DNA of 64,000 nucleotides from Streptomyces sp. NBC_01428 (GCF_036231965.1 NZ_CP109499.1:4278001-4342000), one strand, 5' to 3'. Numbered from the stretch's first letter, positions 24,005 through 35,163 are shown. A program made the numbers and translations. Notes: a model not told the origin generated them from the sequence alone.

Positions 24005-25519
24005 ATGCGGGGGATATTTCAGCGGTCGGCGGCGGCTCCGGGCAAGCGCCGGGTGCCGGGGCAGGGACCGGACCGGGACGGACACGCGGACACGGTGGTG
24101 GGCCGGGTCACGCGCCCGGTCGGCGGGCCGGGGACCGGCGACGGCGCGGTCCGGGACACGGGCCGGATCCGCGGTCTGGGCATCGGCATCGACCGGGGCA
24201 CGGACTCGGGCACGAGCATCCGTACGGGCATCCGCTGGAAGCTCAGTACGGCCATCGCCCTGGTCGGCGCGCTGGTCGCGATCGCGCTCAGCCTCGTCGT
24301 GCACAACGCGGCCCGCGTCTCGATGCTCGACAACTCGCGCGACCTCGCGGACGAGCGCATCCAGCTCGCGGAGCGCATGTACGGGCCGGGCCGGCCGCCG
24401 CCGTTCGGCGCCAAGATCGACGACCCCTCGATCCCCGCGGACCTGCAGGCGAAGGTCGGCGAGGGCCGGCGGGCGACCTACGTCTCGGACAACGCGGCCG
24501 GGGTGCCGGACATCTGGGCCGCCGTTCCGCTCAGGAACGGACAGGTGCTGTCCTGGCACGAGCGGTTCACCGACCGCAACGCGGACGTGATGAAGGACCT
24601 CGACCAGGCCCTGGTCATCGGCTCCATCGCCGTCGTCCTCGGCGGCAGCGCGCTCGGTGTCCTCATCGGCGGCCAGTTGTCGCGCCGGCTGCGCAAGGCG
24701 GCGGCCGCCGCGAACCGGGTCGCCAAGGGCGAGACCGACGTCCGCGTCCGGGACGCGATCGGCGGTGTCGTGCTCGACGAGACCGACGACCTCGCCCGGG
24801 CCGTGGACGCCATGGCGGACGCGCTCCAGCAGCGCATCGAGGCCGAACGCCGGGTGACCGCCGACATCGCGCACGAACTGCGTACCCCGGTGACGGGCCT
24901 GCTCACCGCCGCCGAGCTGCTGCCGCCCGGCCGCCCCACCGAGCTGGTGCGGGACCGGGCGCAGGCCATGCGCACCCTCGTCGAGGACGTCCTGGAGGTC
25001 GCCCGCCTCGACGGCGCCTCCGAGCGGGCCGAACTGCAGGACATCATGCTCGGCGACTTCGTCAGCCGCCGCGTGGCCGCGCGCGGGGCGGACGTCGAGG
25101 TACGCGTGGTGCACGAGTCGGAGGTCACGACGGACCCGCGCCGTCTGGAGCGCGTCCTGTTCAACCTCCTCGCGAACGCCGCCCGGCACGGGAAGCCGCC
25201 CATCGAGGTCACCGTCGAGGGCCGCGTCATCCGGGTGCGCGACCACGGTCCGGGCTTCCCGGAGAAGCTCCTCGCCGAGGGCCCGAGCCGCTTCCGTACC
25301 GGCAGCACGGACCGCGCGGGTCACGGCCACGGCCTCGGGCTCACCATCGCCGCGGGCCAGGCCCGGGTGCTCGGCGCGCGGCTGACCTTCCGCAACGTAC
25401 GGCCCGCGGGCGCCCCCGACGACGTGCCCGCCGAGGGCGCGGTCGCCGTCCTGTGGCTGCCGGAACACGCGCCGACGAGCACGGGCAGCTACCCGATGCT
25501 GCCGCCCGCCGCGAAGTAG
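24005..25519 (+). CDS. cseC: Sensor histidine kinase CseC
   Basis: 504 residues from ATG 24005. A Gly/Arg-rich cytoplasmic N-terminus of about 75 residues, membrane span 1 near 80-100, an extracellular loop of about 100 residues, span 2 near 200-222, HAMP, then the H-box HELRTPVTGLL and ATP-binding N box (LFNLLANAARHG), G1 (RDHGPGFP) and G2 (GHGLGLTIAAG). Senses cell-wall damage and controls CseB. A larger start at 23873 would overlap cseB by more than 100 bases and is unlikely. Confidence 0.94.
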   Translation: MRGIFQRSAAAPGKRRVPGQGPDRDGHADTVVGRVTRPVGGPGTGDGAVRDTGRIRGLGIGIDRGTDSGTSIRTGIRWKLSTAIALVGALVAIALSLVVHNAARVSMLDNSRDLADERIQLAERMYGPGRPPPFGAKIDDPSIPADLQAKVGEGRRATYVSDNAAGVPDIWAAVPLRNGQVLSWHERFTDRNADVMKDLDQALVIGSIAVVLGGSALGVLIGGQLSRRLRKAAAAANRVAKGETDVRVRDAIGGVVLDETDDLARAVDAMADALQQRIEAERRVTADIAHELRTPVTGLLTAAELLPPGRPTELVRDRAQAMRTLVEDVLEVARLDGASERAELQDIMLGDFVSRRVAARGADVEVRVVHESEVTTDPRRLERVLFNLLANAARHGKPPIEVTVEGRVIRVRDHGPGFPEKLLAEGPSRFRTGSTDRAGHGHGLGLTIAAGQARVLGARLTFRNVRPAGAPDDVPAEGAVAVLWLPEHAPTSTGSYPMLPPAAK

Positions 25520-25545
25520 CGGGCGGCCGGGAGCGGGCAGGTCCG

Positions 25546-25989
25546 TCAGCTCCAGTCCCGCTCCAGGTCGAGGTCGCCCTCGCGGCGCTGGGTGAAGGAG
25601 AACCAGTTCCCGGAGTCGTCGCGGAACAGGGCCTCCGTGCCGTACGGGCGCTCCTGCGGCTCCTGGAGGAACTCCACGCCCCGGTCCTTGAGCTTGCGGT
25701 AGTCGCCGTGGATGTCGTCGGTCCGCAGCACGCCCGCGCCGAGCGCGCCCTTGGCGACCAGCTTCTTCATCATCTCGGCGGACTCGGGGTCCATGGCGGG
25801 CGGCCCCGGCACCATGAGGGTCAGCTCGACCTCGGGCTGGTCCGGCGCGCCGACGGTGAGCCAGCGCATGCCGCCCTCCCCCATCGTCATGTCCGTACGG
25901 ACCTCCAGACCGAGCTTCTCTGTGTAGAACTCCCGGGCCCGGTCCTGGTCGAGAACCCAGACGGTCGAGATGGCCAGCCCTTTGATCAT
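25546..25989 (-). CDS. Glyoxalase/VOC-fold protein
   Basis: 147 residues of the vicinal oxygen chelate superfamily: paired beta-alpha-beta-beta-beta modules, with STVWVLDQDRAREFYTEKLG at the start and DPESAEMMKKLVAKGALGAG in the second half. Members include glyoxalases, dioxygenases and antibiotic-binding proteins; metal ligands are not clear enough to say which. It follows an AraC regulator on the same strand by 79 bases, probably one unit. Confidence 0.85.
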   Translation of the reverse strand: MIKGLAISTVWVLDQDRAREFYTEKLGLEVRTDMTMGEGGMRWLTVGAPDQPEVELTLMVPGPPAMDPESAEMMKKLVAKGALGAGVLRTDDIHGDYRKLKDRGVEFLQEPQERPYGTEALFRDDSGNWFSFTQRREGDLDLERDWS

Positions 25990-26068
25990 GGTGTGCTCCA
26001 GGTGTGCGGGGTCGCGCGGTACGGACGGGCGCGTCGTGCGTGCCCTGCCACCGTAGGCATCCGCCGGG

Positions 26069-26530
26069 TCAGGGCGCTTCTCCGGAATTGCGGTCTTCCG
26101 CGCCGGGGGCGGGCCGGGGCCCGGCGGCCGTGCCCGGCCCCGTCCGGAAGCCGCCGGCCCAGAGCATCGCGTAGCAGCCGGGGATGAGCGCCGCGCCGCG
26201 GCCGACGTGCCGCGCCCGGTACGCGCTCGGGGTCAGCCCGGTCCACGCCTTGAAGCGGGCCGAGAACGTGCCGAGGCTGCTGAAGCCGACCAGGTGGCAG
26301 ATCTCCGTCACCGAGAGGTTCGCGGTGCGCAGCAGGTCCTCGGCGCGGTCGATGCGCCGGTGTGTCAGGTACTGGCCCGGGGTCTCGCCGTACGCCGCCT
26401 TGAACGCGCGGACGAAGTGGTACCGCGAATACCCGGCCCGCGCGGCCAGCGCGTCCAGGTCGACGCCGGGCTCGGCCCAGTCCCGGTCCATGACGTCCTT
26501 GGCGAGCCGCAGCTGCCGCATTCGGTCCAC
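26069..26530 (-). CDS. AraC-family transcriptional regulator (DNA-binding domain only)
   Basis: 153 residues from GTG 26530. Two helix-turn-helix motifs in the first 110 residues: DLDALAARAGYSRYHFVRAFKAAYG and SVTEICHLVGFSSLGTFSARFK, the AraC signature. There is no N-terminal sensor domain; a Gly/Pro-rich tail follows. Likely controls the VOC-fold gene directly downstream. Confidence 0.9.
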   Translation of the reverse strand: MDRMRQLRLAKDVMDRDWAEPGVDLDALAARAGYSRYHFVRAFKAAYGETPGQYLTHRRIDRAEDLLRTANLSVTEICHLVGFSSLGTFSARFKAWTGLTPSAYRARHVGRGAALIPGCYAMLWAGGFRTGPGTAAGPRPAPGAEDRNSGEAP

Positions 26531-26573
26531 GTCCCGATGGTGGCACGCGGCACCGACAGGGGCCCGGCACGGG

Positions 26574-26610
26574 CGAAGGCCCCCGGGGCGGACAACGCCG
26601 GGGGCCTTCG
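26574..26610. terminator. Terminator after the drug exporter gene
   Basis: A perfect 13-base inverted repeat (26574-26586 and 26598-26610) between the exporter stop and the AraC gene start, both on the minus strand. Confidence 0.75.
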
Positions 26611-26641
26611 AGTCGGGAGGGTCGGGGAGAGGCGGGCGGGA

Positions 26642-28261
26642 TCAGACCTCGGCCAGCGGGACCGGCACCGCGTCGCGGGCCTCGTCCTCGCCGGGCTTGG
26701 GCGCGCCCGCTCCCTTCAGCGGGACCTCCTTCACGAAGACCGCCGCGATCAGGGCGGCCACCGCGACCACGGATCCGAGGAGGAACGCGGAGTGCGTACC
26801 GGACGACACCGCGTGCTGGTAGGCCTCACGGGCCGCCGCCGGCAGCTTCGCCAGGCTCGCCGCGTCGAGCTGCGCGGACTTCTCGGTCAGCTGGGAGCCG
26901 AGCGCCCCGGCCTTCTCCGTCATGACGTCCTGCACCCGGTGGTTGAACAGCGCGCCCATGATGGCGACACCGAACGACGAGCCGAGCGTACGGAAGAGGG
27001 TGGTGGACGAGGACGCGACGCCCATGTCCTTCATCTCGACGCTGTTCTGCGCGACGAGCATCGTGATCTGCATCAGGCAGCCCATGCCCGCGCCGAGCAC
27101 CGCCATGTAGAGGCCGGAGGTGAGGCGGGTGGTCTCGGTGTCCATCTGCGAGAGCAGGAACAGGCCGATGATCATCAGCACGCTGCCGACGAGCGGGAAG
27201 ATCTTGTAGCGGCCGCTGTTGGTCGTGACGCGTCCGGCGATCATCGACACGGCGAGCATCGCGCCGAGCAGCGGCAGGAGCAGCAGACCGGAGTTGGTGG
27301 CGGACGCGCCCTGCACGGACTGCTGGTACAGCGGCAGGAAGAGCACGGCGCCGAACATCACGAAGCCGGTGATGAAGCCGATGAGGGACATCAGCGTGAA
27401 GTTGCGGCTGCGGAAGATGTGCAGCGGGATGACCGGGGCCGCGGCCTTGGTCTGCCAGTAGACGAAGCCGACGAGGGCAGCGACGCCGATGCCGATCAGC
27501 TCCATGATGCGGGCGGAGCCCCAGGCGTACTCGGTGCCGCCCCAGGTGGTGACGAGCACGATGGACGAGATACCGAGGGCCAGCAGCCCCGCACCGAGGT
27601 AGTCGATCTTCGCCTCGACGCGCTTCTTCGGCAGGTGCAGCACCGCGCTGACCGCGAGGAGGGCGACGATGCCGAGCGGCAGGTTGATGTAGAAGGACCA
27701 GCGCCAGCCCCAGTGGTCGGTGATGGTGCCGCCGACCAGCGGGCCGAGGATCATCGCGAAGGCCATGACACCGGCCATCATGCCCTGGTACTTGCCGCGC
27801 TCCCGCGGCGGAATCAGGTCGCCGATGATCGCCATGACGCCGACCATCAGACCACCGGCGCCGAGGCCCTGGATGGCGCGGAACCCGATGAGCTGCCCCA
27901 TGTCCTGGGCCATGCCGCTGAGCGCGGAGCCGATCAGGAAGATCACGATCGAGGTCATGAAGGCGCCCTTGCGCCCGTACATGTCGCCGAGCTTGCCCCA
28001 GATCGGGGTGGAGGCGGCGGTGGCGAGCGTGTACGCGGTGACCACCCAGGACAGGTGTTCCAGACCGCCGAGCTCACCGACGATCGTCGGCATCGCGGTG
28101 CCCACGATCATGTTGTCCAGCATCGCGAGCAGCATCGCGATCATGAGCGCCAGCAGCACGACGCGCACGCTGCGTGGCTTCTTGTCCCCCGCCGCCGGCT
28201 GGCCCACGGCCTCTCCCCCGGCCCCCGCGGCCGGCACGGCCGCCTGTGTCTTGTCCGCCAT
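26642..28261 (-). CDS. DHA2-family MFS drug exporter (EmrB/QacA type)
   Basis: 539 residues from ATG 28261, with GGGGAG about nine bases upstream; a GTG at 28270 sits too close to that site. About 14 membrane spans. The motif A-type loop reads GKLGDMYGRKGAF and motif C-like glycines follow in the fifth span (GVMAFAMILGPLVGG). Family members export cationic drugs and antibiotics by proton antiport. Divergent from a TetR regulator across a palindrome-rich promoter, so probably repressed by it. Confidence 0.92.
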   Translation of the reverse strand: MADKTQAAVPAAGAGGEAVGQPAAGDKKPRSVRVVLLALMIAMLLAMLDNMIVGTAMPTIVGELGGLEHLSWVVTAYTLATAASTPIWGKLGDMYGRKGAFMTSIVIFLIGSALSGMAQDMGQLIGFRAIQGLGAGGLMVGVMAIIGDLIPPRERGKYQGMMAGVMAFAMILGPLVGGTITDHWGWRWSFYINLPLGIVALLAVSAVLHLPKKRVEAKIDYLGAGLLALGISSIVLVTTWGGTEYAWGSARIMELIGIGVAALVGFVYWQTKAAAPVIPLHIFRSRNFTLMSLIGFITGFVMFGAVLFLPLYQQSVQGASATNSGLLLLPLLGAMLAVSMIAGRVTTNSGRYKIFPLVGSVLMIIGLFLLSQMDTETTRLTSGLYMAVLGAGMGCLMQITMLVAQNSVEMKDMGVASSSTTLFRTLGSSFGVAIMGALFNHRVQDVMTEKAGALGSQLTEKSAQLDAASLAKLPAAAREAYQHAVSSGTHSAFLLGSVVAVAALIAAVFVKEVPLKGAGAPKPGEDEARDAVPVPLAEV

Positions 28262-28289
28262 CGATTCCACTCCCCTAGCTGCGACTGCT

Positions 28290-28372
28290 TGCCGTTCGGC
28301 ACTTACTTGCCGACCGGCAAGCTGACTACACTGAGGAAAGTAGACCCGTAACTAGCCGGGCGTCAAGTAAGT
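28290..28372. promoter_or_regulatory. Divergent promoters with TetR-type operators
   Basis: A perfect palindrome CTTGCCGACCGGCAAG lies at 28306-28321, and a related one (TGCCGTTCGGCA) at 28290-28301, centres 18 bases apart. A minus-strand promoter, TTGACG (28361-28366) and CTACTT (28338-28343) spaced 17, would drive the exporter. A plus-strand -10, TACACT (28327-28332), would drive the regulator. The larger palindrome abuts both start regions. The 28262-28432 gap holds no gene. Confidence 0.7.
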
Positions 28373-28432
28373 TTAAGTAGTTTTGCCAGCGGGGTCACAG
28401 GTACGTTTTCAGGGAGCACGAGGAGTACGAGG

Positions 28433-29026
28433 ATGGGCGGCACGATGGACGGCACCAAGCGGCAGCGCCGGGGCGACACCCGGCAGCGCATCCAGGACGT
28501 CGCCCTAGAACTGTTCTCCGAGCACGGGTACGAGAAGACCTCGCTGCGGGAGATCGCCGAGCACCTCGACGTCACGAAGGCGGCGCTCTACTACCACTTC
28601 AAGACCAAGGAAGAGATCCTCATCAGCCTCTTCGAGGACCTGACGAGGCCGCTCGACGAACTGATCGAGTGGGGCAAGCAGCAGCCGCACAGCCTGGAGA
28701 CCAAGCAGGAGGTCCTGCGCCGCTACAGCGACGCGCTGGGGGGCGCGGCCCCGCTCTTCCGCTTCATGCAGGAGAACCAGGCGACGGTCCGCGAGCTGAG
28801 CATCGGCGAGACCTTCAAGCACCGGATGATGAGCATGCTGGAGATCATCAAGGAGCCGGAGTCCCCGCTGACCGACCAGGTCCGGTGCATCAGCGCGCTC
28901 TTCACGATGCACGCCGGGATGTTCGTCCTCAAGGACGTGGAGGGCGACCCCGAGGACAAGCGCAAGGCCGTCCTGGAAGTCGCGATCGATCTGGTGACGC
29001 AGGCCCACGGCGGCACGGCCGCGTAG
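28433..29026 (+). CDS. TetR-family regulator of the divergent exporter
   Basis: 197 residues. N-terminal HTH RQRIQDVALELFSEHGYEKTSLREIAEHLDVTKAALYYHF is textbook TetR; the C-terminal domain (from about residue 85) is of the TetR_C ligand-binding type. Divergent from the DHA2 exporter with shared palindromes, so it probably represses both genes and releases on drug binding. A second ATG at 28445 is possible. Confidence 0.92.
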   Translation: MGGTMDGTKRQRRGDTRQRIQDVALELFSEHGYEKTSLREIAEHLDVTKAALYYHFKTKEEILISLFEDLTRPLDELIEWGKQQPHSLETKQEVLRRYSDALGGAAPLFRFMQENQATVRELSIGETFKHRMMSMLEIIKEPESPLTDQVRCISALFTMHAGMFVLKDVEGDPEDKRKAVLEVAIDLVTQAHGGTAA

Positions 29027-29111
29027 ACGCGAACGCGGAGCGACGCCCGCGGGGGCGGAGCGACCCCGCGGAAGCTGAGCGAACACCGCGAAGGCGGAGC
29101 CACGAACGCGG

Positions 29112-29159
29112 AGGCGGAGCCTCTCGGCGCCACTTCCTGGCGCCGTGAGACTCCGCCTT
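29112..29159. terminator. Bidirectional terminator, TetR/M23 peptidase
   Basis: A long interrupted hairpin (29112-29131 with 29139-29159) with GGCGCC at its top and AGGCGGAG/CTCCGCCTT at its base, followed by TTTG. Upstream, 29027-29110 is filled with short GCGGAGC-like repeats. Confidence 0.75.
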
Positions 29160-29209
29160 TGTCCGCCCCGTCCGGGCACTGCCGCGCCGGATCACCGGCG
29201 CGGGGTCGA

Positions 29210-29917
29210 TCAGACCTTGACGCCCTTGCCGTGCAGGAAGGCGACGGGGTCGATGGCCGAGCCGTAGTTCGGGGTCGTACGGATCTCGAAGTGAAGGTGC
29301 GGACCGCTCGAGTTTCCGGTGTTGCCGGACTTGGCGATGTGCTGACCGGTCTTGACGACCTGGCCTATCTTCACGTCGATGCGCGACAGGTGGGCGTACT
29401 GCGAGTACGTGCCGTTGCCGTGCTTGATGACGATGGCGTTGCCGTACGCCGGGCCGTCACCGGCGCCGTTGCCGCCGGCCTTGACGACGGTGCCGCCGTG
29501 AGCGGCCATGACGTCGGTGCCCAGCGGCACCGCGTAGTCCTGGCCGGAGTGCTTGTGGGACCACATGCCGCCGGCCTGGTTGAAGGTGGCGGACAGCGTG
29601 TACTTCTTGACCGGGTCGATCCAGGAAGCGGCCGTCTTGGCGGCGGTCTTCTTGGCGGACACGGCGGCCTTCTTCGCCGCGGCGGCCTTGTTGGCGGCTG
29701 CGGCCTTCTTCACCGCGGCGGCCTTGGCCTGCACGGCGGCCTGCGTCTGCACGGCGTGGGCCGCGGTGACGGTTCCGCTGCTGCTGAGCCCGGCTTCGGC
29801 GGCGCTCGCGACCCCCGCACCCAGTGCGACCGTGGCGCTCAAGCCGACGGCCACGACGGCCGCCCGATTGCGGACCAGGGACGAGAGGGACTTGCGGGAC
29901 GTGACGCGCTTCGACAT
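29210..29917 (-). CDS. Secreted M23 (LytM-type) peptidoglycan endopeptidase
   Basis: 235 residues. Signal peptide of about 40 residues ending near GVASAAEA, an Ala/Lys-rich linker (about 50-97), then the M23 domain with zinc ligands in HSGQDYAV and HLHFEIR. Cleaves peptide cross-bridges of the cell wall. The upstream region of more than 300 bases is unusually long for this organism (separate entry). The Ala/Lys linker may bind anionic wall polymers. Confidence 0.93.
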   Translation of the reverse strand: MSKRVTSRKSLSSLVRNRAAVVAVGLSATVALGAGVASAAEAGLSSSGTVTAAHAVQTQAAVQAKAAAVKKAAAANKAAAAKKAAVSAKKTAAKTAASWIDPVKKYTLSATFNQAGGMWSHKHSGQDYAVPLGTDVMAAHGGTVVKAGGNGAGDGPAYGNAIVIKHGNGTYSQYAHLSRIDVKIGQVVKTGQHIAKSGNTGNSSGPHLHFEIRTTPNYGSAIDPVAFLHGKGVKV

Positions 29918-30270
29918 GAATACCTCGTGATGACGGGGACAAGGACTGTGCGACCACCCGGTGCGATGACCTGCGACCCGGTGGGGCCATACCTTGGTAA
30001 CCCGCGCACCCAGGGATGCTCAAACCCCCTCGCTACGACGCAAACTAGTAGTTCATCTCGAAACCGAATGAACCTTGACAGGTCGGACATCCGGGACGCA
30101 ATCTTCCTGATTCGACCCGGGAAACGAGGTTTAGGCGCACTTCGAGCTGTGGCACCCCTGGCCGGACGGGCCTCCGGCCCCTCGACCCGCAGGACGGGAG
30201 GACCGTCCCGAGGGTTCCGGGTCAAAGGTCCTTTATGTCCGTTCTTGCGCATCCACTATTCACCCTAGTA
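29918..30270 (-). other. Long upstream region of the M23 peptidase gene
   Basis: About 350 bases with no supportable reading frame. A minus-strand TAGGGT sits near 30260, and the stretch between it and the ATG has repeated CACCGGGT words and a GGCCGGAGGCCCGTCCGGCC-like hairpin. Some Streptomyces wall hydrolase genes carry ydaO c-di-AMP riboswitches in such leaders. I looked for the ydaO core and could not match it with confidence, so it is listed only as an unexplained region. Confidence 0.35.
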
Positions 30271-30589
30271 CCGGACAAATCGCCTGTGCGCCATGTCACC
30301 GGGCAGCCGGTTCCGGACCCCCCTGAATGTGACCCGGGCTACCCTCCCGCCCCTGGTCACAAGGCACTTGGGCATGTGCGCCAGGCCACTCCCTCCCCCT
30401 CCGCACTGACCCAGGGCGACGGCCCGGACGTGGTCCGCGACCGAGGGGAGGGCGTTGGGGGATCCGGGGCCCCCTCCGGCGAGCCCGATAGGGCGAAACC
30501 GAGCCCGGAAAGAGGCCCGCCGGTGCTGCTGCTCCGGCGCCTTCCGCGACACCGGACCACCGAACAGGGGCGGCGCTGCAGAGCCGCTC

Positions 30590-30990
30590 CGCTGGACCGC
30601 TCAGCGGGCAGAGCAGCCCGCGCCACCCCGCCCGCTGAGCCGCCCAGGCGCCGGGCGGCTGAGGCGCTGGGCAGCCTGCGCCTCCCACCGCTGGGCCGCT
30701 GAGGCGCCGGGCGGCTGAGGCACTGAGGCCCTGGGCAGCCTGCCCCGCCCCGCCCGCTGGGTCGCGGAGGCACCAGGCAGCCCGCTGAGTCGCGGAGGCA
30801 CCGGGCGGCTTGCGCCCGGGCAGACCCGCTGTGGGGCCCGCCCCCCGGCGCGCTGAACGGCTTGCGCGCGGACCCGGGCCGGGTGCGCCCCGGACCCCCG
30901 CTGAACGGCTTGCGCGGACCCGGGCGGGGTCCGGCACTGGACCGCTGGGCCAGCCGGCCCGCAGGTTCGCCCGGCGGGCCCGCGCCGCCC
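30590..30990. repeat. GC-rich degenerate repeat region
   Basis: Extremely GC-rich DNA with imperfect short repeats. A 20-mer beginning AGGCGCCGGGCGGCTGAGGC occurs at 30646 and 30702; GTCGCGGAGG at 30761 and 30789; CTGAACGGCTTGCGC at 30853 and 30901. Several frames are open across 30271-31130 only because GC richness removes stop codons; they encode low-complexity Arg/Ala/Gly/Pro sequence. I see no real gene in the 860 bases between the M23 leader and the clpC terminator. Confidence 0.65.
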
Positions 30991-31131
30991 CTCCCCGCCC
31001 CAGCCGCTGGACCGCAGGCGTGCCGCGCCGCCCCGCCCGCTGGACCACAGGCGGGAGGCGTGGGCCCGCCGGGTGGCCCACCCCAGGCGCCGTGCCTCCG
31101 GAGGCGCGCGCCTCGCGTCCGCGCATGCGAA

Positions 31132-31169
31132 AGGGGCTGCCCCAGGACCGTGGTCCTGGGGCAGCCCCT
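31132..31169 (-). terminator. clpC terminator
   Basis: A perfect 18-base stem (31132-31149 with 31152-31169), followed on the minus strand by CCCCTTTCG. One of the strongest hairpins in the window, 18 bases past the clpC stop. Confidence 0.88.
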
Positions 31170-31187
31170 GTCAGGCGAACCCGGAGG

Positions 31188-33716
<2,529 letters not shown>

Positions 33717-33977
33717 CGTTAATCGCTCCTCAGAGCGGTCAGGCAGTAAGGGGACGCTCCCCTCCCTGTCCTTCCGCAGCTTAGTCCCGCAAGCGGGGAC
33801 CGCTCATTCCAACTGCCGACACCGTCCTTGGCCTCCTGACCCCGAACGCCGACATCTGCCTCAACCTGATGGTGCGAGACGATGTTCCCGCAGGCCAGGC
33901 AGATACCCTCACCACCTGTACGCCGATGGCGAACGTGAGATGCCGGTTTCCTGCGTGTCGCCCCTCCCACTAGGGAT

Positions 33978-34041
33978 GTCTTACCCGCACGCACGGACAG
34001 TCCATGCCGCGCGCACCGGTTCCCTCCGCTACGGGCGAACA
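33978..34041 (-). promoter_or_regulatory. clpC promoter with ClgR box
   Basis: On the minus strand GTTCGCCCGTAGCG (34028-34041) fits the actinobacterial ClgR consensus GTTCGCYVNNRGCG at every position. A TAAGAC -10 candidate lies about 45 bases downstream (33978-33983). ClgR activates clp genes in Streptomyces. The region 33717-34146 holds no gene; it contains the leader and this site. Confidence 0.75.
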
Positions 34042-34146
34042 CCCATGCCCCGCCGAACGCTTCCGCACGCCCGTTTGTCCGGAACTCTGTGCGCCCGCGG
34101 GGACACCCAGCGTAACTCCGGGGGTGTTCCGGCGGTTGCTCCTTGC

Positions 34147-34806
34147 ATGGTTCCCACCGTTCCCCTTCCCCGTCGGCCGCTCGACCCGGGTGATCCGGTC
34201 GATCCGGTGCAGCAGTGGTACGAGAACGAACTGGGCTGGGCGACCGTGCCCGGTCCGCCGGCGCGGCTCGTGACGGGGGTGCTCTTCGACGTCCTGGAGG
34301 GACCGGCCGAGGCGGGGTTCGCGGCGCTGCGCCATCTCGGGCCCGGGTCCCCGGTGGTTCTGCACGGGGACCGGATGGGGCTGCTGGTGGCCGCGGGGAG
34401 CGCGGAGGAACTGCCGGGGCTGCTCGACTGGCTGGAGTGGGGCGGCCTGGCGCTGGACCTCACGGCGGTCGGCGAGGGCGGCAGTGTCGAGGCTCCCCCG
34501 CCGCCGGGTCCGGGTACCGCGCCGGCCGGAGGGGAGACGCGGGAGGGCCCGCGAGGGGCCGCCCGCTGGTTGCGGCCCCCCGAGCCCGGCTGTGCGGTGC
34601 GACCGGCACTGCCGACGCTGTCGGCACTGGGCGGCGGGGCCGTCGGCGGGGGCGTTGGGGGCGCCCCCGATCTCGTACGAGTCGTGCAGACGATGGCGAC
34701 GCAATGTCACCGGGTGCGGCTGGGGCGCGTGAGCGCTCAGCCGTTGACCTCTTCGTACTTCTCGCGAATCGACGCGGGAACACGGCCGCGGTCATTGACC
34801 TCGTAG
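34147..34806 (+). CDS. Conserved Streptomyces protein (SCO3374 family)
   Basis: 219 residues from ATG 34147 (MVPTVPLPRRPLDPGDPVDP). Residues 25-110 look like a small folded domain (WYENELGWATVPGPPARLVTGVLFDVL); a Pro/Gly linker and a second block follow. The family recurs between clpC and lsr2 and has no known function; the W-x-E-x-LGW block recalls bifunctional primase-polymerase N-termini. The frame runs 70 bases into the 3' end of convergent lsr2, which is unusual but has no earlier stop. Confidence 0.65.
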   Translation: MVPTVPLPRRPLDPGDPVDPVQQWYENELGWATVPGPPARLVTGVLFDVLEGPAEAGFAALRHLGPGSPVVLHGDRMGLLVAAGSAEELPGLLDWLEWGGLALDLTAVGEGGSVEAPPPPGPGTAPAGGETREGPRGAARWLRPPEPGCAVRPALPTLSALGGGAVGGGVGGAPDLVRVVQTMATQCHRVRLGRVSAQPLTSSYFSRIDAGTRPRSLTS

Positions 34807-35072
34807 CCGTTCTCCTTGGCCCAGGCGCGGATCTGCGCGGTGTCCTGGCTGCCGCCGGAAGTGGCGCGCGCCTTTCCGCGTCCGCCCGAAGCACGGCCTC
34901 CGGTACGACGGCCACCCTTCACGTAGGGCTCGAGAAGGCCACGGAGCTTGTCCGCATTGGCGGTCGTGAGATCGATTTCGTACGTCTTGCCGTCCAGCGC
35001 GAACGTCACGGTCTCGTCCGCCTCGCCACCGTCGAGGTCGTCGACAAGAAGTACCTGAACCTTCTGTGCCAC
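34737..35072 (-). CDS. lsr2: Nucleoid-associated protein Lsr2
   Basis: 111 residues from GTG 35072, with AAAGGAAA upstream; the same length as S. coelicolor Lsr2. The N-terminal dimerisation domain (VQVLLVDDLDGGEADETVTFALDGKTYEIDL) and C-terminal DNA-binding domain with the RGR minor-groove motif (NDRGRVPASIREKYEE) are intact. Lsr2 silences AT-rich and horizontally acquired genes, including specialised metabolite clusters. Its own upstream region is AT-rich and palindromic. Confidence 0.96.
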   Translation of the reverse strand: MAQKVQVLLVDDLDGGEADETVTFALDGKTYEIDLTTANADKLRGLLEPYVKGGRRTGGRASGGRGKARATSGGSQDTAQIRAWAKENGYEVNDRGRVPASIREKYEEVNG

Positions 35073-35151
35073 CGGATTTCCTTTCATCGATAACTTCAAG
35101 GGCAAGGAGGGTCTGCGGCGGCCGCCGTTTCGCCGTCCCTTGTTATATGCA

Positions 35152-35163
35152 GTACTGCAGTAC
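35152..35163. promoter_or_regulatory. Palindrome in the lsr2 promoter
   Basis: A perfect 12-base palindrome, GTACTGCAGTAC, adjacent to TATAAC on the minus strand, the likely lsr2 -10. The 35073-35300 gap is the most AT-rich stretch nearby and has no gene. The site could bind a regulator or be part of Lsr2 autoregulation. Confidence 0.45.

Noticed and set aside
29918..30270. ydaO (c-di-AMP) riboswitch
   Set aside because: The expected conserved blocks could not be aligned on either strand by eye; kept only as a check to run.
30296..31126. 276-codon minus-strand frame in the repeat block
   Set aside because: Encodes repetitive Arg/Ala/Gly/Pro sequence, several other frames are equally open, no ribosome site, and it lies in degenerate repeats.
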